Source of the DNA: Monosiga brevicollis MX1
Taxonomy: Eukaryota; Opisthokonta; Choanoflagellata; Craspedida; Salpingoecidae
Reading direction: 5' to 3'
Length of the DNA: 64,000 bases
Assembly: GCF_000002865.3 (NCBI RefSeq)
Contig: NW_001865052.1
Coordinates: 226,839 to 290,838 of the forward strand
Both the position numbers and the translations under genes were made by a program. The notes beneath the pieces were generated by a model. The model saw only the letters and a list, made by a program, of their open reading frames with translations, made no database searches and was not told the origin of the DNA. Shown here in pieces: positions 1 to 11,900 of the stretch (positions are counted from its first letter, which is position 1; every line of letters starts with the position of its first letter).

Positions 1-1564
1 CCAGTGACTTTCGTACCTTCCAGTTCTGACGCTTGGCGTGCTCTTGCTGAAGCTGAGCCTCAAATTCCGCGGCCTTGGCCTGCCATTCGGCTGCCTCGGG
101 CGACGCCTCCGGCAAGGACAATGCCATGGACTCGGCATTCTCCTTCTCCTCCTCGAGGGCTTCTCGTCGATCGCGGCACACAGCCATGAGGTTGAAGCGA
201 ATCTCCGTGGACGTGTACCGCTCAATCCGCTTCTGCAGTACCGGCACAACCGTCTCCACCCATTCTTCGCCCACCGGTCCTAACACGTTTCGCCAAAGGT
301 AAAATGAACATTGATAGACATAGACAGCAAGAGGGAAAAAAACAGCAACACATGACACATACAAACAAGACGAGAGCATGACAAAAGGAAGAGGGGATGC
401 ATGGTCGCTGCACAGGCTCGACAGACCGTGATCGATTGGACCGCGTTGTAGTCCATCCAGCTCGTACAGGCGACCGCCATGGGGTACATAAGCGATAAAA
501 TGATACACGTCGTCATCCTTGTCCGCCACCTTCTCTTCCATTGTGAAAGTCTCTATGGCAAGATGCACCCGCAAATTCACACACACACATGATATCCCAC
601 GGCTCAAATCACGGCCATCAAGGGCACTGAGCATTGGGTACCGGGCGGCGAACCTTGACGCGAGAAGCTGTTGTGGACAGTGCGTAGTTCTTCGCTGTTG
701 CTGATGGCCAGGCCGGCCGTCTCCGGATCCAACTCATTGGCAAATGATTTGAAGCCAGTCAAATGTTCACCTGGCACAGAACAGACCACGAGCAGCGCAC
801 GAACAGCAGTGAACATGAGGATTGGTGTCAGCGAGCATGGTTCACCTTGCAGCAATTGTCGATGGGAAACAAGCAAGTGTCAAGGTTCCAGCAGCAGTAC
901 GCGAACCGAGCTCAATGTCCGGAGCGTTGAGGAGAATGGACAGGATGGCCTGAGTGGCGCAGGCATTGTTGATGACTTGGTGCGCAAAAAATAGGCCGGG
1001 GATCTTGTAGTCGATGGGTTGCGTCTCCGACTTGTGCGCCTCTGTTAGCACAACGAGCACCCCGCAGAAACCAAATCGTGGCAAATAAGAGCGTATCCAA
1101 GTCGTTCAGGCCCCAAGGCTACCAGACTGGTGCGAGTGACTTGACGCACCAGGCGTAAACTTGAAGAGAAACACTAAACCGTAGACGGGTCTGGATAGGG
1201 GCAGCCGTTATTGCGAGTCAGATTGGCCGCCAGCTCGTGTGTCGCTTTGTCGTGGTAAGCACAAAGCACACAAGGGGAACCAAATACAGCCCAAGGCGGT
1301 GTGGACAAGTGACGTGGAAGCAGGATCACATACGCCAGCTGCTTGAGCGCGTCCACGTCCAAAGCCCAAAGTTCCTCGACTTGCACACCCTTGACGCCTG
1401 TGGGGACAGCCGGCCACCATGAGAGCAGCGCAAATCCAGTCCCCGGAACACTCGCGCAAGCTCAACCGCCCGAACACGACAACGTGTAAACACGTACCAA
1501 CGCCCTCGATAAGGTCCGTGAAGACGCCAGGGTCACTCTCCATCAAGCACCAACGACCAGCCAT
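1..1564 (-). CDS. UCHL5: UCHL5/UCH37-type ubiquitin C-terminal hydrolase (C-terminus outside window)
   Basis: Proteasome- and INO80-associated cysteine deubiquitinase that trims ubiquitin chains. The first exon (1564-1498) encodes MAGRWCLMESDPGVFTDL, the classic UCH37 start. The second (1397-1334) gives VQVEELWALDVDALKQL. An exon near 1078-895 carries FFAHQVINNACATQAILSIL with the oxyanion Gln and the catalytic Cys of NNACATQ. Exons near 765-650 and 546-412 follow, the latter with YHFIAYVPHGGRLYELDG, which holds the catalytic His and Asp. The lowest exon (about 281 to 1) contains EIRFNLMAVCRDRREALEEE, start of the ULD/coiled-coil tail that binds RPN13. The rest of the tail lies beyond base 1. 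Start chosen from family alignment and an ATG at 1564. It is divergent from the NAD(P)HX repair gene. Family is certain; interior exon edges are approximate. Confidence 0.9.
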
Positions 1565-2189
1565 CGCGGCCAGTTCCTCAATCTCTTGAGCACACCCACT
1601 CTACTTCCAAGGCTCCAAGCTAACCCCGAATGCAACAATCTCACCGTGTCACTCTTTCACCCCAAGCCACGGGGCAGAGCCACAAGGGGCGCGCGACACC
1701 CAGAGCCAAGCGCTCCCGCCTCACCTCAAGTTCGTGGAGGCCGTCGTCGTTGTGCCACTGAAGCTTTTGAACTGACACTCTAGCATCAACATCTCGATAT
1801 CCTGCTGCATTAACTTAATCTGACATTAAAGAATCTGACTCTGTTCCTCTTCCTCGACGCGTCGTAAAGTATAGATTTTGCTTCATTACCTTCAGAAACA
1901 TATTATCTGACAATTATTGTCAGACAAATGGGCCGTGAGCAACTGGAGCCATTTTTTTCATTTTTCAATTTTTTTTTCTTTTTCGCGGTCGCGACGCTCA
2001 GAGAAACGGAAGCGTCGGAAGCCACGACACAGCGACAGCAGTAGAGCCCGCAGCCCGCAGCCGTAGGAGCCGTGGGAGCACAAAGCTACTAGTGACACAC
2101 AGCTGCTGGCACACAAGTGGCGTGAATTTTGTATGAAAACGGGGCTTTAGAGTTGCTGGGAGAGTTTTGCCTCCGTTCATTCATCTCTC
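1565..2189. promoter_or_regulatory. Bidirectional intergenic region UCHL5 / NAD(P)HX repair gene
   Basis: Head-to-head spacer of about 625 bases. It holds an AT-richer core near 1790-1985 in otherwise GC-rich DNA, three copies of TCTGAC near 1820-1910, a perfect 9+9 inverted repeat (1906-1924), and a T-rich run near 1950-1983. I see no convincing gene in it. A promoter role is inferred from position only. Confidence 0.45.
1906..1924. repeat. Perfect inverted repeat TCTGACAAT-T-ATTGTCAGA
   Basis: Nine-base arms separated by a single base. The sequence reads directly as a palindrome in the shared promoter of two divergent genes. A dimeric transcription-factor site is one reading; chance is possible. 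Confidence 0.5.
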
Positions 2190-5100
2190 ATGTTTTCACG
2201 AGGGAGTGGCTTTATCAGCGACGTGATCGTGCGGCTTTCTGGTTCCAGCAGTACACTGCCTCGCACGGTCTCTACGTACACACCTCGGCAGGGTCGCATT
2301 GCACGGCTGCGACGTGGGGAGTCATCAGGCGGACTCTGGCAGAGTCGACGCGCCCTTCGAGCGACTACGACAGCAGCGCTACTGGCCTTGACCACGGCCT
2401 CCTGTCCCGCAGCCATGGCACACGCTGCACACCACATTGCCCGGGCTTATCCGCCTCACGGGCGCTTGGCCTCCTTTTGTGCGGGAGGCGAGTCAGTGGG
2501 TGAGGCTGCGTGCGAAGGGGATGAGTATCGCGATTTTGCTTTCACGCCACTGCTTCCTACCCGCCTTTACACGGCAGCCCAGGTGAATTGAGCTTGTGTC
2601 GTGGTGCACCCTGTCATCGCGGCAAAGCTCTGTGAAACAGAACTCTTTTTTCTTCATTCTCTTCATTCCCTCTTATTAAACTGATTGCCACCCGCCACCG
2701 CCCTCTGCGGCTTCTGTCTGGCAGGTGCGCGATAATGAAGCGCGGGCTGCCAAGGAGATGAACATCAGCATGCCTGATCTGATGCATCGGGCCGGCTCGG
2801 CCGCCTATGAACTTTTGACCTTTGTACGTGGCCAGGCCTTGCTGCCAAAGGATTCTGTCGCTTAGCGCCCACCCTGATCTTTCTTCAATCCGTTTCACGT
2901 CCTGCCTCACCCCTCTGTTTTTGTCATCAGGCACGACGTGAAGCTCGGCACATTACCCTACTCATTGGCAAGGGAAACAACGGAGGGGATGCTTACATTG
3001 TCGGTCAGCGAGCCCTCGAAAACGGGCTCACCGTTCATGCCGCTCAGGTGTGTTGGCAATTCTTTTGCTGCAGAGGAGAAGCGAAGAAGCATCACCATGC
3101 ACAAGACGAAACGATTGAGGCTCTAGACAAAACAGTCACAACAGCCAAGGGAAAAACGAAAAAGTAGAGGAGGGGTGGTAGTGTGGGGATGCTTGGTCCT
3201 TTGGCTGCTCTTACTTGTATTTTGCCTGAAGGTGGGCGATCCGGAGAAGCTCAAGGGAGATGCTCTCAACGCGTACAAGCGCTTTGTTGAGCTGGGTGGC
3301 GTCGTCCAGCCCTTGGATGAACATTTCGTCATCCCCTCAGAAACCCAGGCCATTGTTGATGGCCTCTTTGGCATTGGCCTTGATCGCGATATTGCTCCCG
3401 GACCTTTTCGACGGGCCATTGAACAAGCTAATGCACACCCATCAGCTCTACGTTTGGCCATTGATATACCCAGTGGCATCCTGGCTGACACGGGAAAGGT
3501 ATGCTTGGTTCGTGTGCTGGTGTAAGAGTCCTTGGATTGGGTTCTGGAGGCGGCATGCTGGCTCCATCAAGGGTTTGTGTTGATTGGAAAGTGGAAAGGA
3601 AGAGATGATACCCGAGTGAAAAGAAAAGGGAAATAATATCATAGGCTTTGAGTGCAACCGGTGGGCACCCCGATCAATTTCCTGAAGGTCAACATGCCAT
3701 CAACACTCACGGGACCTCGGCCTCACCCTGATGTTCAGGTTGCTGGAGTGGCCTTCCAGGCCGATGTCACGGTCACGTTTATTGCGTGCAAGAAGGGTCT
3801 GTTGACGGCCAAGGCTCCCGACTATGTGGGGCGGCTGTATTATGCGCCTTTGGATGTGCGCCAAGCCTTTGAGAATCTCGTCACTTGCACGATTGAACGA
3901 GTGAGCTATCAGTCCCTCCTCCGCGACGACCGCCTCCTGGCTCTCAGACCAATGACTGCGCACAAGGGCTCTTTTGGAAAGGTCAGGCCAACGCAATGCT
4001 GTATGTCCTGAAGCCTACCTATTGTTTTGTCAGTTATTCACCCAGTTGTTGGGTTGGGGGCGTTTGAACTGTGGCAGGCCATCCTCGTGGGTGGATACAA
4101 GGGCATGCCAGGTGCCATCCGTATGGCCGGCGAAGCATGCCAGCGCGTTGGTGCAGGTTTGTATTGATGGACCTGAACCGCACCACGTTTGGGCTACTAC
4201 CCTAAAGCCAAGCGCAACGCTTCTGGCCGAAGGCCCACGTACTGATGACGTTTCTCATGATGCTTTCTTAACCCGCATCCAGGCTTGGTGCGTGTCGTCA
4301 CGCACACTCAAAGCTTGGCACCCGTAGCCATTGGCCGCCCTGAGCTCATGGTCGAGGGGCTCGATGAAGAGGTGCGGCACCCCCTCCCGTCTGTAAGGTC
4401 GAAGCTGCGTGGAGTATGCCATGGTCCTCTTGTAGCTTGTACTCATCTGGTTGCGGGCTTCGTGCGCTTGTGAAGTTGAACAAGGAAGCTGTATCGTCGC
4501 TCCTGCAGTGGGCATCCGTGCTTGCCGTAGGGCCAGGTCTTGGCCAACAGGCCTGGGGGCAAAACTTGCTTCGAATGGTTGGTCTTTATTTGCAAAGCCG
4601 CATTCTCAGTGCACGTGATGCATTTCACGTCGCTCTCCAATCTAGAACTGGATCAGAGGGGATTGAATGACCTGTTGTTTGTGCCCGTACTTTCAGGTGT
4701 TGGCGCAATCGGATCGACCGGTGGTGCTGGATGCCGATGCACTCAATCTGCTGGCGGACCGTGTTGTGTCTGAGCCATCGCGCACCAATTGGGTGCTGAC
4801 TCCACACCCAGGCGAGGCAGCTCGGCTGCTGGGCGTGAGCACTTCGGAGGTAACCAAGCTTTCTTATCACCATGCCAAAGCGTTGCGCGCCCCCCTTTTT
4901 TGTGTTGGGGATGCTGCGGATGTCATGCTGCAGGTGGAATGGTGGGGTAGACTGCGGTTCAAGCCACGTGTCGTGAAAATCAGCACTCATATTTATGGTT
5001 ATCCATGGCCATGGCCATGGCCATGATTGTCGCGCTTTCCAGGTTGAACAGGACCGCTTTGCAGCGGCCCGCCAACTCCAAATACGCTACGGGGGCGTGA

Positions 5101-5617
5101 TTTTGCTCAAGGTGCGGCCCGTGAGGGATGACTGCAGGCTGTTTCCGTTTTACATTTTGTTTCAGTGTCTGTGCTGGCTGGATCGTCACGAGTGAGCCAC
5201 TCTTTTTTTTTTTCTTTTTTTTTTTCTGCCTCGTAGGGGTCTGGGACCATTGTGGACGATGGTTCCTTGGTGTCGGTGGTGTCCGATGGCAATCCAGGCA
5301 TGGGTTCCGGGGGCATGGGGGACACGCTCACGGGCATCATTACAGGTATGGATCGAGACACGAGGGCGTATCGAATTGGCAACCTGGTTCTTGGTCGACC
5401 TTGTGCCTCATTGCCCGCTTGAATGTGCTTAGGCTTGTTAGCGCAGGGTTTGTCGCCCTCCGAGGCTGCGCGGGTTGGCGCTGCTCTACATGCGCGGGCA
5501 GCCGATGAAGTGGCCAGCACATACGGCGAGCGAGGCATGTTGGCCACTGATCTTCTCGAGCCCCTCCGCCACCTCGTCAATCCCGTTCGCCGCGTCCGAC
5601 TTCAAACCGACGCCTAA
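2190..5617 (+). CDS. Bifunctional NAD(P)HX epimerase / ADP- or ATP-dependent NAD(P)H-hydrate dehydratase
   Basis: Metabolite-repair enzyme that epimerises and dehydrates damaged NAD(P)H hydrates. At least twelve exons join in frame: 2190-2582, 2725-2823, 2931-3047, 3232-3498, 3688-3981, 4078-4156, from 4283, about 4443-4578, 4697-4849, 5043-5111, 5237-5345 and 5433-5617. The epimerase (YjeF_N) half starts at RLYTAAQV and shows LLIGKGNNGGDAYIVGQRAL, GLFGIGLDR and LAIDIPSGI. The kinase-like dehydratase half shows AHKGSFGK, ILVGGYKGMPGA, VLAVGPGLG, VVLDADALNLL, LTPHPGEAARLLG and the GSGGMGDTLTGI active-site loop. Both halves sit in one reading frame, the order of bacterial Nnr, whereas animals and yeast use two genes. 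About 125 residues precede the epimerase domain and are Arg/Ala/Ser-rich, perhaps organellar targeting. A downstream ATG at about 2415 is an alternative start. Confidence 0.9.
4995..5028. repeat. Short tandem CCATGG-type hexamer run inside an intron
   Basis: About four back-to-back copies of the self-complementary unit CCATGG in the intron 4850-5042 of the NAD(P)HX repair gene. No function is evident. Confidence 0.6.
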
Positions 5618-5622
5618 GCTCG

Positions 5623-5627
<5 letters not shown>

Positions 5628-5686
<59 letters not shown>
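5628..5686. repeat. (GT)n microsatellite just after the stop codon
   Basis: About 29 uninterrupted GT units begin roughly ten bases after the TAA of the NAD(P)HX repair gene, so they probably lie in its 3' UTR. The sequence right after it (5691-5702) is the reverse complement of part of the 1906-1924 palindrome. Confidence 0.95.
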
Positions 5687-5687
<1 letters not shown>

Positions 5688-5702
5688 GCAATTGTCAGAT
5701 AA

Positions 5703-6255
5703 AAAGTGCGTGACATCATTACACATGCAGTTTATGAGAGAAACGTGTGGTTGCCGTCTCTTGTTCTGATGACGCGCGCGCACGATCAAGAGGGTCGTTC
5801 TCGTTCTCGTCCATCGGTGGCAGGAAGGGCAGGCTTGGGAGAATCATAAGAGACGGGGGGCTGCGGGGATAGGGGGTGCGGTGGCAACATCCGACTCGCT
5901 CGGTAGGAACGGGGCGACGAGGTGGGAGATGTACAGCGGAAAGTCGTTGCACCTGGCCGAGTCTTGGAGCCCTTGAGGAGTAATCTGGGATCCTCTTGAC
6001 AAGTCAAGAAAACGCCCGTGCGTGGCATTGTGACAACTTCCACATGGGGGGGGGGGGGGGAACGCGCTTGACCATGCTCCCCTTCCCCCACATCTCCCTT
6101 CCACCCACCCCCATTGCTCCTTCCGCTCAGCCGTCCCGATGAGACGATGCGTGGCGGAGGCTACGAAAAAGATGACACCTTGCAAAGTCGATCAGTGTTT
6201 GCCTGCTGCCACTGGAGGGCTACGAAACACCTCCTCGCTCACGCCCGCGTCTGAA
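5703..6255. other. Gene-poor stretch, no supported gene
   Basis: Open frames here are short and rich in Pro, Ser and Arg on the minus strand. A G12-14 run sits at 6047-6060. I cannot support a gene, though a terminal exon of an unrecognised minus-strand gene is possible. Confidence 0.3.
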
Positions 6256-6583
6256 TCACCAACAGCGGCATTTTGGGATCGCAGGCACTCTCATCTCGCA
6301 CAATCGAACGAGTCTTGCGACTGCAGCCACCGTATGTTTGTTTCTCGAGCTAGCGCCAATGGTTTAAAGGCACAGCCACCAGAAGAGGATACGAGAGAAG
6401 CGTAGTCTTTTCGTACGCGTGGCCAACACATCAAGAAAAGCCTCCAAGCGGTCCACCAGAAACGTCCACCACTTGATGTTGCCAAGGCCTAGCCTTGCCC
6501 ATGCTTGAGGAAATCACCATGATCGGCTCGCAACGCAGCTTGGATTGCCCACAAGAAAGCGCCCAGTTGGTGTTGTCTGCCAT
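6256..6583 (-). CDS. Possible 55-residue protein, three exons, unrecognised
   Basis: A model with exons 6583-6553, 6488-6417 and 6320-6256 uses GT/AG sites, keeps phase and gives a 55-residue protein beginning MADNTNWALS and continuing GNIKWWTFLVDRLEAFLDVL. The middle exon reads like real coding sequence with an amphipathic helix. The last exon can also be read in another phase, so its end is uncertain. It would share a 259-base head-to-head promoter with the claudin-like gene. No family recognised; it could be a fragment of a longer gene or not coding. Confidence 0.3.
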
Positions 6584-6842
6584 TTCATCTCGTGTTTGGT
6601 ATCCACCCCCACCCGCTCAAGACACTTGCCGCGCCTCCACGCTACCCTCGCACATCCGAGAGAGAGCGAGCAGGCCCGAGCAAAGGTGGCATTTTTCACT
6701 GCCTGCGGCCAACTCTAGACTCAGACCAGACCCCACCACCGTCTGGCTCCGTCCAGTCGTTTGACCTCTGCCACCAGTTGTTGCTGCTTCACGCATTGTA
6801 TCTACCGTCGCGGTTGTGTCGAAGCATCCCCGACCGTACACC

Positions 6843-8465
6843 ATGGCTTTTGTGTCCGTGCGTCGGAACGACTACCGTTATCGCCTGGGAACCATTCTCA
6901 GCGCAGCCACCGCGCTCTTTCTCTTGACGCTCGGCCTACTCCTCATGCTGATTGCTCTTGGTTCCGACGTCTGGTCCAAGCAACGCATTGAGATTGATGG
7001 GTTTGAGGATGTGGTTGCCACTCGTGGTCTCTGGACGGCCAGCCTGCAAAACAACTACGGCGCCGAAGTTTGGGTCTACTATTACAAGGAGGATGTCAAT
7101 GGTACGTTGGACTTGGCATGGCCAACTGACAAACGTGCTCTCTCAAATTTTTCTCGATAAAAAGTTCTGTACCACTCATTCTCGGCATTGCTGTAGGCTT
7201 TGAAATGGACCCCTTCTGTGGCTCCTCAGCTGCCTCGTCCTTTTATCTTCAATACCTGCCGGTTCTGACGACCGATTTCCAGTCTGGCAACAACTATCTG
7301 CCCCCTGGTGTTTGCTGTGGCACGGGCACCGTCTTTGATGCCGACCGCAGCGATGAGACGAACGACTGGTGTGACCTGGTGAGTGACCACTCCCGCTCTC
7401 CACGCTCATGTTTCGCACCGAGCAGCTGCTCAGTCGTCTCCGGCCGTGTTCTCATTTTACTTGGCCTACCGTTTCTTGTTTGCCGATAGCGCGACGCAAC
7501 TCGCGGTCTCAGCATTGCCTCTGTTGTCTTCATCGGCCTGGCCTTCCTGAGCATGTTCTTGGCCCGCTTGACGTTTGGTCCCATGATTTTCCTCAGCTTG
7601 ATTGGCGGTGCGTGCTTGATCGCGAGTGTCTGGCTCGTCGCTTTTGCCATGGCCGCGTAGCTGGCCTTTAGTAAAGCAACTGCCATTTCATGACGCCCCT
7701 GCTTGATTTCATCCCGCTCGCGCAGCTATTCTGGGCATCGCTGCAACGATCGTCTTTGGTGTGGTAAGTCAGCGTCTCCTAAATCCGATAGACAGCAATT
7801 TTTGAGAAAGGCGAAACTCGCCGTCGCTCTACCCATGCTGGCTCATTCGATATACTGCGTTCCCCCGGCACTATAGTGGCTCCACCGCGAGGAGGATGAT
7901 GTGGAGGATCAACAATTCGACTCTGTGGCGGACGTCGACGCTGCCTATTCCTACGGGCTTTTCATCGTCGGTAAGCAGTAGCTCCTTGTTTGACACACCC
8001 GTCCTGTTTTACTTTTTGCAAACCCTGAGCTCACACGGTGTGTTTCAAACAGGCTGGCTGCTGCCTCTGTTGGCTTCCATCTTCCTCATTTTCTCCGAGA
8101 TTTTCCGCCGCAAGGATCGTCGTGACTCGGTTGCTGTGCCCCCGGTCGCTGTGCCCCCTCAACCCGCCCAGCCCCAATTTGCCCAGCACCCAGGCCGCTA
8201 CCATCCCAATGAGGTTGTTGTTGTGCCTCCCAACGAGGCCAACAACCATACAACTGGCCAGAACTTCACCCCCGGCCGCAATCATCCCCGCGAGGAGCAG
8301 CTCCTGGCTGGTGACGGCGCTGGCACGAACAACAACTTGCCCGTTGGAGGTCAACCCACAACACATGCCAACCCCGTCCAGCAGGCCGCTCATGATCCCA
8401 GCCTCGCTGCCCATCCCGGGCGCTACGCGCCCACGGCGACCCCTGCGCGAGCGGACAACGTCTAA
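6843..8465 (+). CDS. Claudin/PMP22-like four-helix membrane protein
   Basis: Six exons join in phase: 6843-7101, 7197-7378, 7490-7607, 7726-7763, 7877-7970 and 8053-8465. A hydrophobic helix follows a short basic N-terminus (ATALFLLTLGLLLMLIALGS). A large extracellular loop contains RGLWTAS, an echo of the GLW signature of claudins, plus a CGSS...GVCCGTG cysteine cluster. Three more hydrophobic segments follow (IASVVFIGLAFLSMFLA, a spliced ILGIAATIVFGV, and GWLLPLLASIFLIF). The roughly 120-residue cytoplasmic tail is rich in Pro, Asn, Gln and His and repeats the motif HPGRY three times. Topology fits the claudin/PMP22/SUR7 superfamily; sequence similarity to any one family is weak, so the role (membrane organisation or signalling) is inferred. 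ATG at 6843 has a good ACC context. Confidence 0.72.
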
Positions 8466-8978
8466 CTTTTCTTTGCTCCTTGCAATTTTTGGACTAATCG
8501 CTCCCACATTGCCGCCGGTTTCTCGGTACTTTACCAAAGCCAAGCTTTGTTCCCTGTTGCCCAATATTTGTAGTCTCTCTTGTTCGTTGAGGTCTTGAAT
8601 TGGAGCCAAGCCATCTGCTTTGTGCGGGTGTTTCTTGGGTGTGCCGTGTGACGACCCGAGTGCTGTTTCTTTTTTTGTGTATCTGTTCTGTTTGTGCAAA
8701 TTGTGGGCCTTCCTTGTCGTCACTGCTCCATTTGGCTCGATGTCTGGTTTTGGCTCGAGCCTCACCAGCTCAGGATCCCAACGCACACCTGCCAATTCAT
8801 TCCTTGCAAAAAAAATCTATGCGCTTTTAAAATTTCAAAATTGGGTTCCTTGCACGTGGGACCAAATGCACAAACGACAAAAGCTAACAAACTCCCAAAC
8901 AAATGGCCGGGTTCCACTCATGGTGCCCGGGGCAAACTATCATCACCTCTATCCTACTTTACGAATACTTTGGTCCCA
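8466..8978. other. Convergent intergenic region
   Basis: Tail-to-tail spacer between the claudin-like gene and the TRPM2-like gene. It should contain both 3' UTRs. I see no additional gene. Confidence 0.5.
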
Positions 8979-11900
8979 CTACCAGAACGGCTCGGGTTGC
9001 AGGCTCATGCACACCAGGTGTAATAGAGCACGCACGTCTTCGGACAAAAGGTGCCAGTGCCGATGAACTGGCACCCAAGCAAATTGGTGCTCACGCTTGT
9101 GTACGATGGAAGCTTTTTGCAGGTGCAGTAAGAGGTCGCTCAGGCTGCCATCCTCGGCATGAAAGTGGCGCACGTCAGCCTCGACCCAGCGCGTATCGCT
9201 GTTAAACGGCGAATCCCAGTACATGTACTCGGCCTCAAAGTCCTCCCAAGCTGGCTTATCCGCTCGACCCGACTCGGGGTCTTGCTCGCTGTCCGAGTAG
9301 CGGTGGTTGAGTTTTCGGCTCAGGCGTCGCATGGCTCGCTGTGTGAAGCTCAGCTCCATCGGTTGTTGCTCCATCGTGGGCGTTGAAGTCATGGGTTGTC
9401 CACCAGGAACACCGGGATCCAAGCGGGCGCCTGGTGCCCGCCCCTCTCCGTGCGCCGGGCGGCGGGGCGTGTGAAATGTGGAGGGCAAAGACGTCGGCTC
9501 TGTCGTGACAATGGACGTACTCTGCAACAAGTGTCGGTACTCAGGCTTGAGTGAAACTACCAGAGCCAAAATCTGCCAACGCGCACGAGCTCATGAGTTG
9601 GGTGTTTTCAGCATCTATGCTCGCTAGGTGGCTGCAACATCACAGCCAAGTGTCCTCTCAAAGATAGACCTGCTATACCTGATGAATGTTAAAGCCGCGG
9701 CGTGTCAACTTGGCCATGCTTAGGCTTTGCAAAATTTCCTGTTGTGGCAGCACTGAGTAGCCGTGCTCTGCAGCAAATGGCAGCTTGAGCGTGGGTTGAA
9801 GCTCGATGGCATCGTCAATGACCACCAGCGCCTCCAACACGGGACTGCCACGTCGTGTGATGACATGCCCATGCCCGCGCTTCCAACGTGTAATGACATA
9901 AATAACGCGCCGATTGGGTCCTGGCTCGCTCAGGCTGGGGTCAAGCCAGCAACCCGTGGGTCCAACTGTGTTGAGATACTGTTGCGCAAAGAACTGCTCC
10001 GGAGTCTAAGTCGGGTATTCCCCAACATCATGCACAATGTGAGACATTGCGGAAACAAAAGGACTTGGGCAGTACGGTTTTGTGCCAGACGATTGGCCTA
10101 GTCACACGCACTTGATCAAGTGTGCGACAATATTTGGCAATTTCCTCAGCGGCACGCGGGTCTTGTTCATAAATGGCTTGCCAGCCACGCAGTGGCATTG
10201 TTGACAGTCGCAAGGGCAGGGCATCCTGCGCATCCGAGAGTCCCCCGTTTGCGTCGTGAGCATCTGGTCTGAGTGTTCAATGCAACAACTACAAAAAAAA
10301 AAAACCAAAAACAAACAAAAAGAAAAAAAAAAAGCTCAAGACAGAGCCATACATTGATTAACCGCGCGGTGCGATGTTGCTTCCGTGTGGTAAAATTGCG
10401 ACCCACTCCAAAGAGCTCGGCCAACTAAAAGCCAGATAGATGGAAAAGTAAGAGAGTGACTGATCACAAAACGCCAGGGGAGCGGCCAATTGGGATGCTA
10501 GTGCTGCAATGCACCCACATGATACACGCTCAGGCGCTGCTGCGGCTCCTCTTCATGATCAAGACTGCTACGGCGCCAAGGGTCGCGTTCAACCACAGCG
10601 AGCAGCAGGGTCTCCAAGCGGGCTACGTGGCGGATGGGCATCGGCCGCGTCAGTGGTTAGGGCACATGGCTGCGAACCAAATTGGTCGATTTGCCTGTGC
10701 ATGCAGGCGTGGGCGTACCGCTGCGGATGGATTCCGAGTGCATCAGCTGCAGAATTTGCCCGTTGAGTGAGTTTTGCTCGCCATGCGCCATCTCCTGGGC
10801 CGCCAAACCGGCGTCGGCGGAAGCCAAATTGCGCTCATACCACCTGGCCAATACAATTTCAACCGGGCAGCATGATCGCGCATATTTTACTAAAAAGCAG
10901 CAGGAACGGCGCCCGACACAAAGCAGCCTGGCTGGTTCACAAAGGCGCTGGCGGCACCTCCCCCTTTCCACAATCGGACATACCGCTCCGTCTGACGCTC
11001 TTGGAATTGCTCTAGCTCATTGATGTCGTCCGAGTCAAATTCGGCTGACAAAAGCGGTGGCTGCATCCATGCACGCCAGATACGGCTGACATAGGCCAGC
11101 AGAGACAGCGGGGGTGGAAGCCAAGAGCGTAGCTGGTATTCCTTCAATAAACGGTAGTACTGCAGGCGCCAGTACACATATGTAGCGCCCTGAATGTGCT
11201 CGAACCTCCGGCTGAACATTGCAATCAAAAGATTGACCAGGAGAATGTTGACTGCCAGGCAGCGCACAGCAGACAGGGTTCTGTCAGGTTCGTGCTGCCA
11301 TGCATGTCGGTCCGAATCGTGAAGCGTTGCTCACCAGCCAAGAGATAGATGAACATGTAGATGGGAATCAACCACTGTGCCGCATTACAGGACGAAAACA
11401 CGCTCTCGCCCACACACGAGGAGCGCTCATCGTACTCCTACGCATCAAGCACGCACCCCGTCAACCCAACTTCAAGCTTCAAAATGTCCAATGAACCCCC
11501 AAGCCAAGACACCAAAAATTGCATCTTGGCCTGAAAGGACAACGCACCTCGAGGAAAACTTCGCCAAAGGTCTGGAAAGCTGGCCGAATCAAGACAAATT
11601 CCACCTGAGCCACACATCATGAATGCTTGTTATAAGCCAGGCGCCTTTATGATTTCCATGGCAGTCCCAAGCGAGCCAGGCAACGTGCGTAAGCGCACCC
11701 AAAGGTTGGGAAGTGCCTCCTTGTAGTTGACTGAGGTCATTACAGCAAAGGTGGCAAAGCCATAGGCCAGCAGGAAAACCAGGGCAAAGACGGCAAAGAC
11801 CGTGACATCAAGCAGCATGCGCTGCATCATGATTAGCTTGGGGCCAATCAGTGGCGATGACTCGGTGTATCTATTGCACATCAAAAGCGCAGTAAACTCC

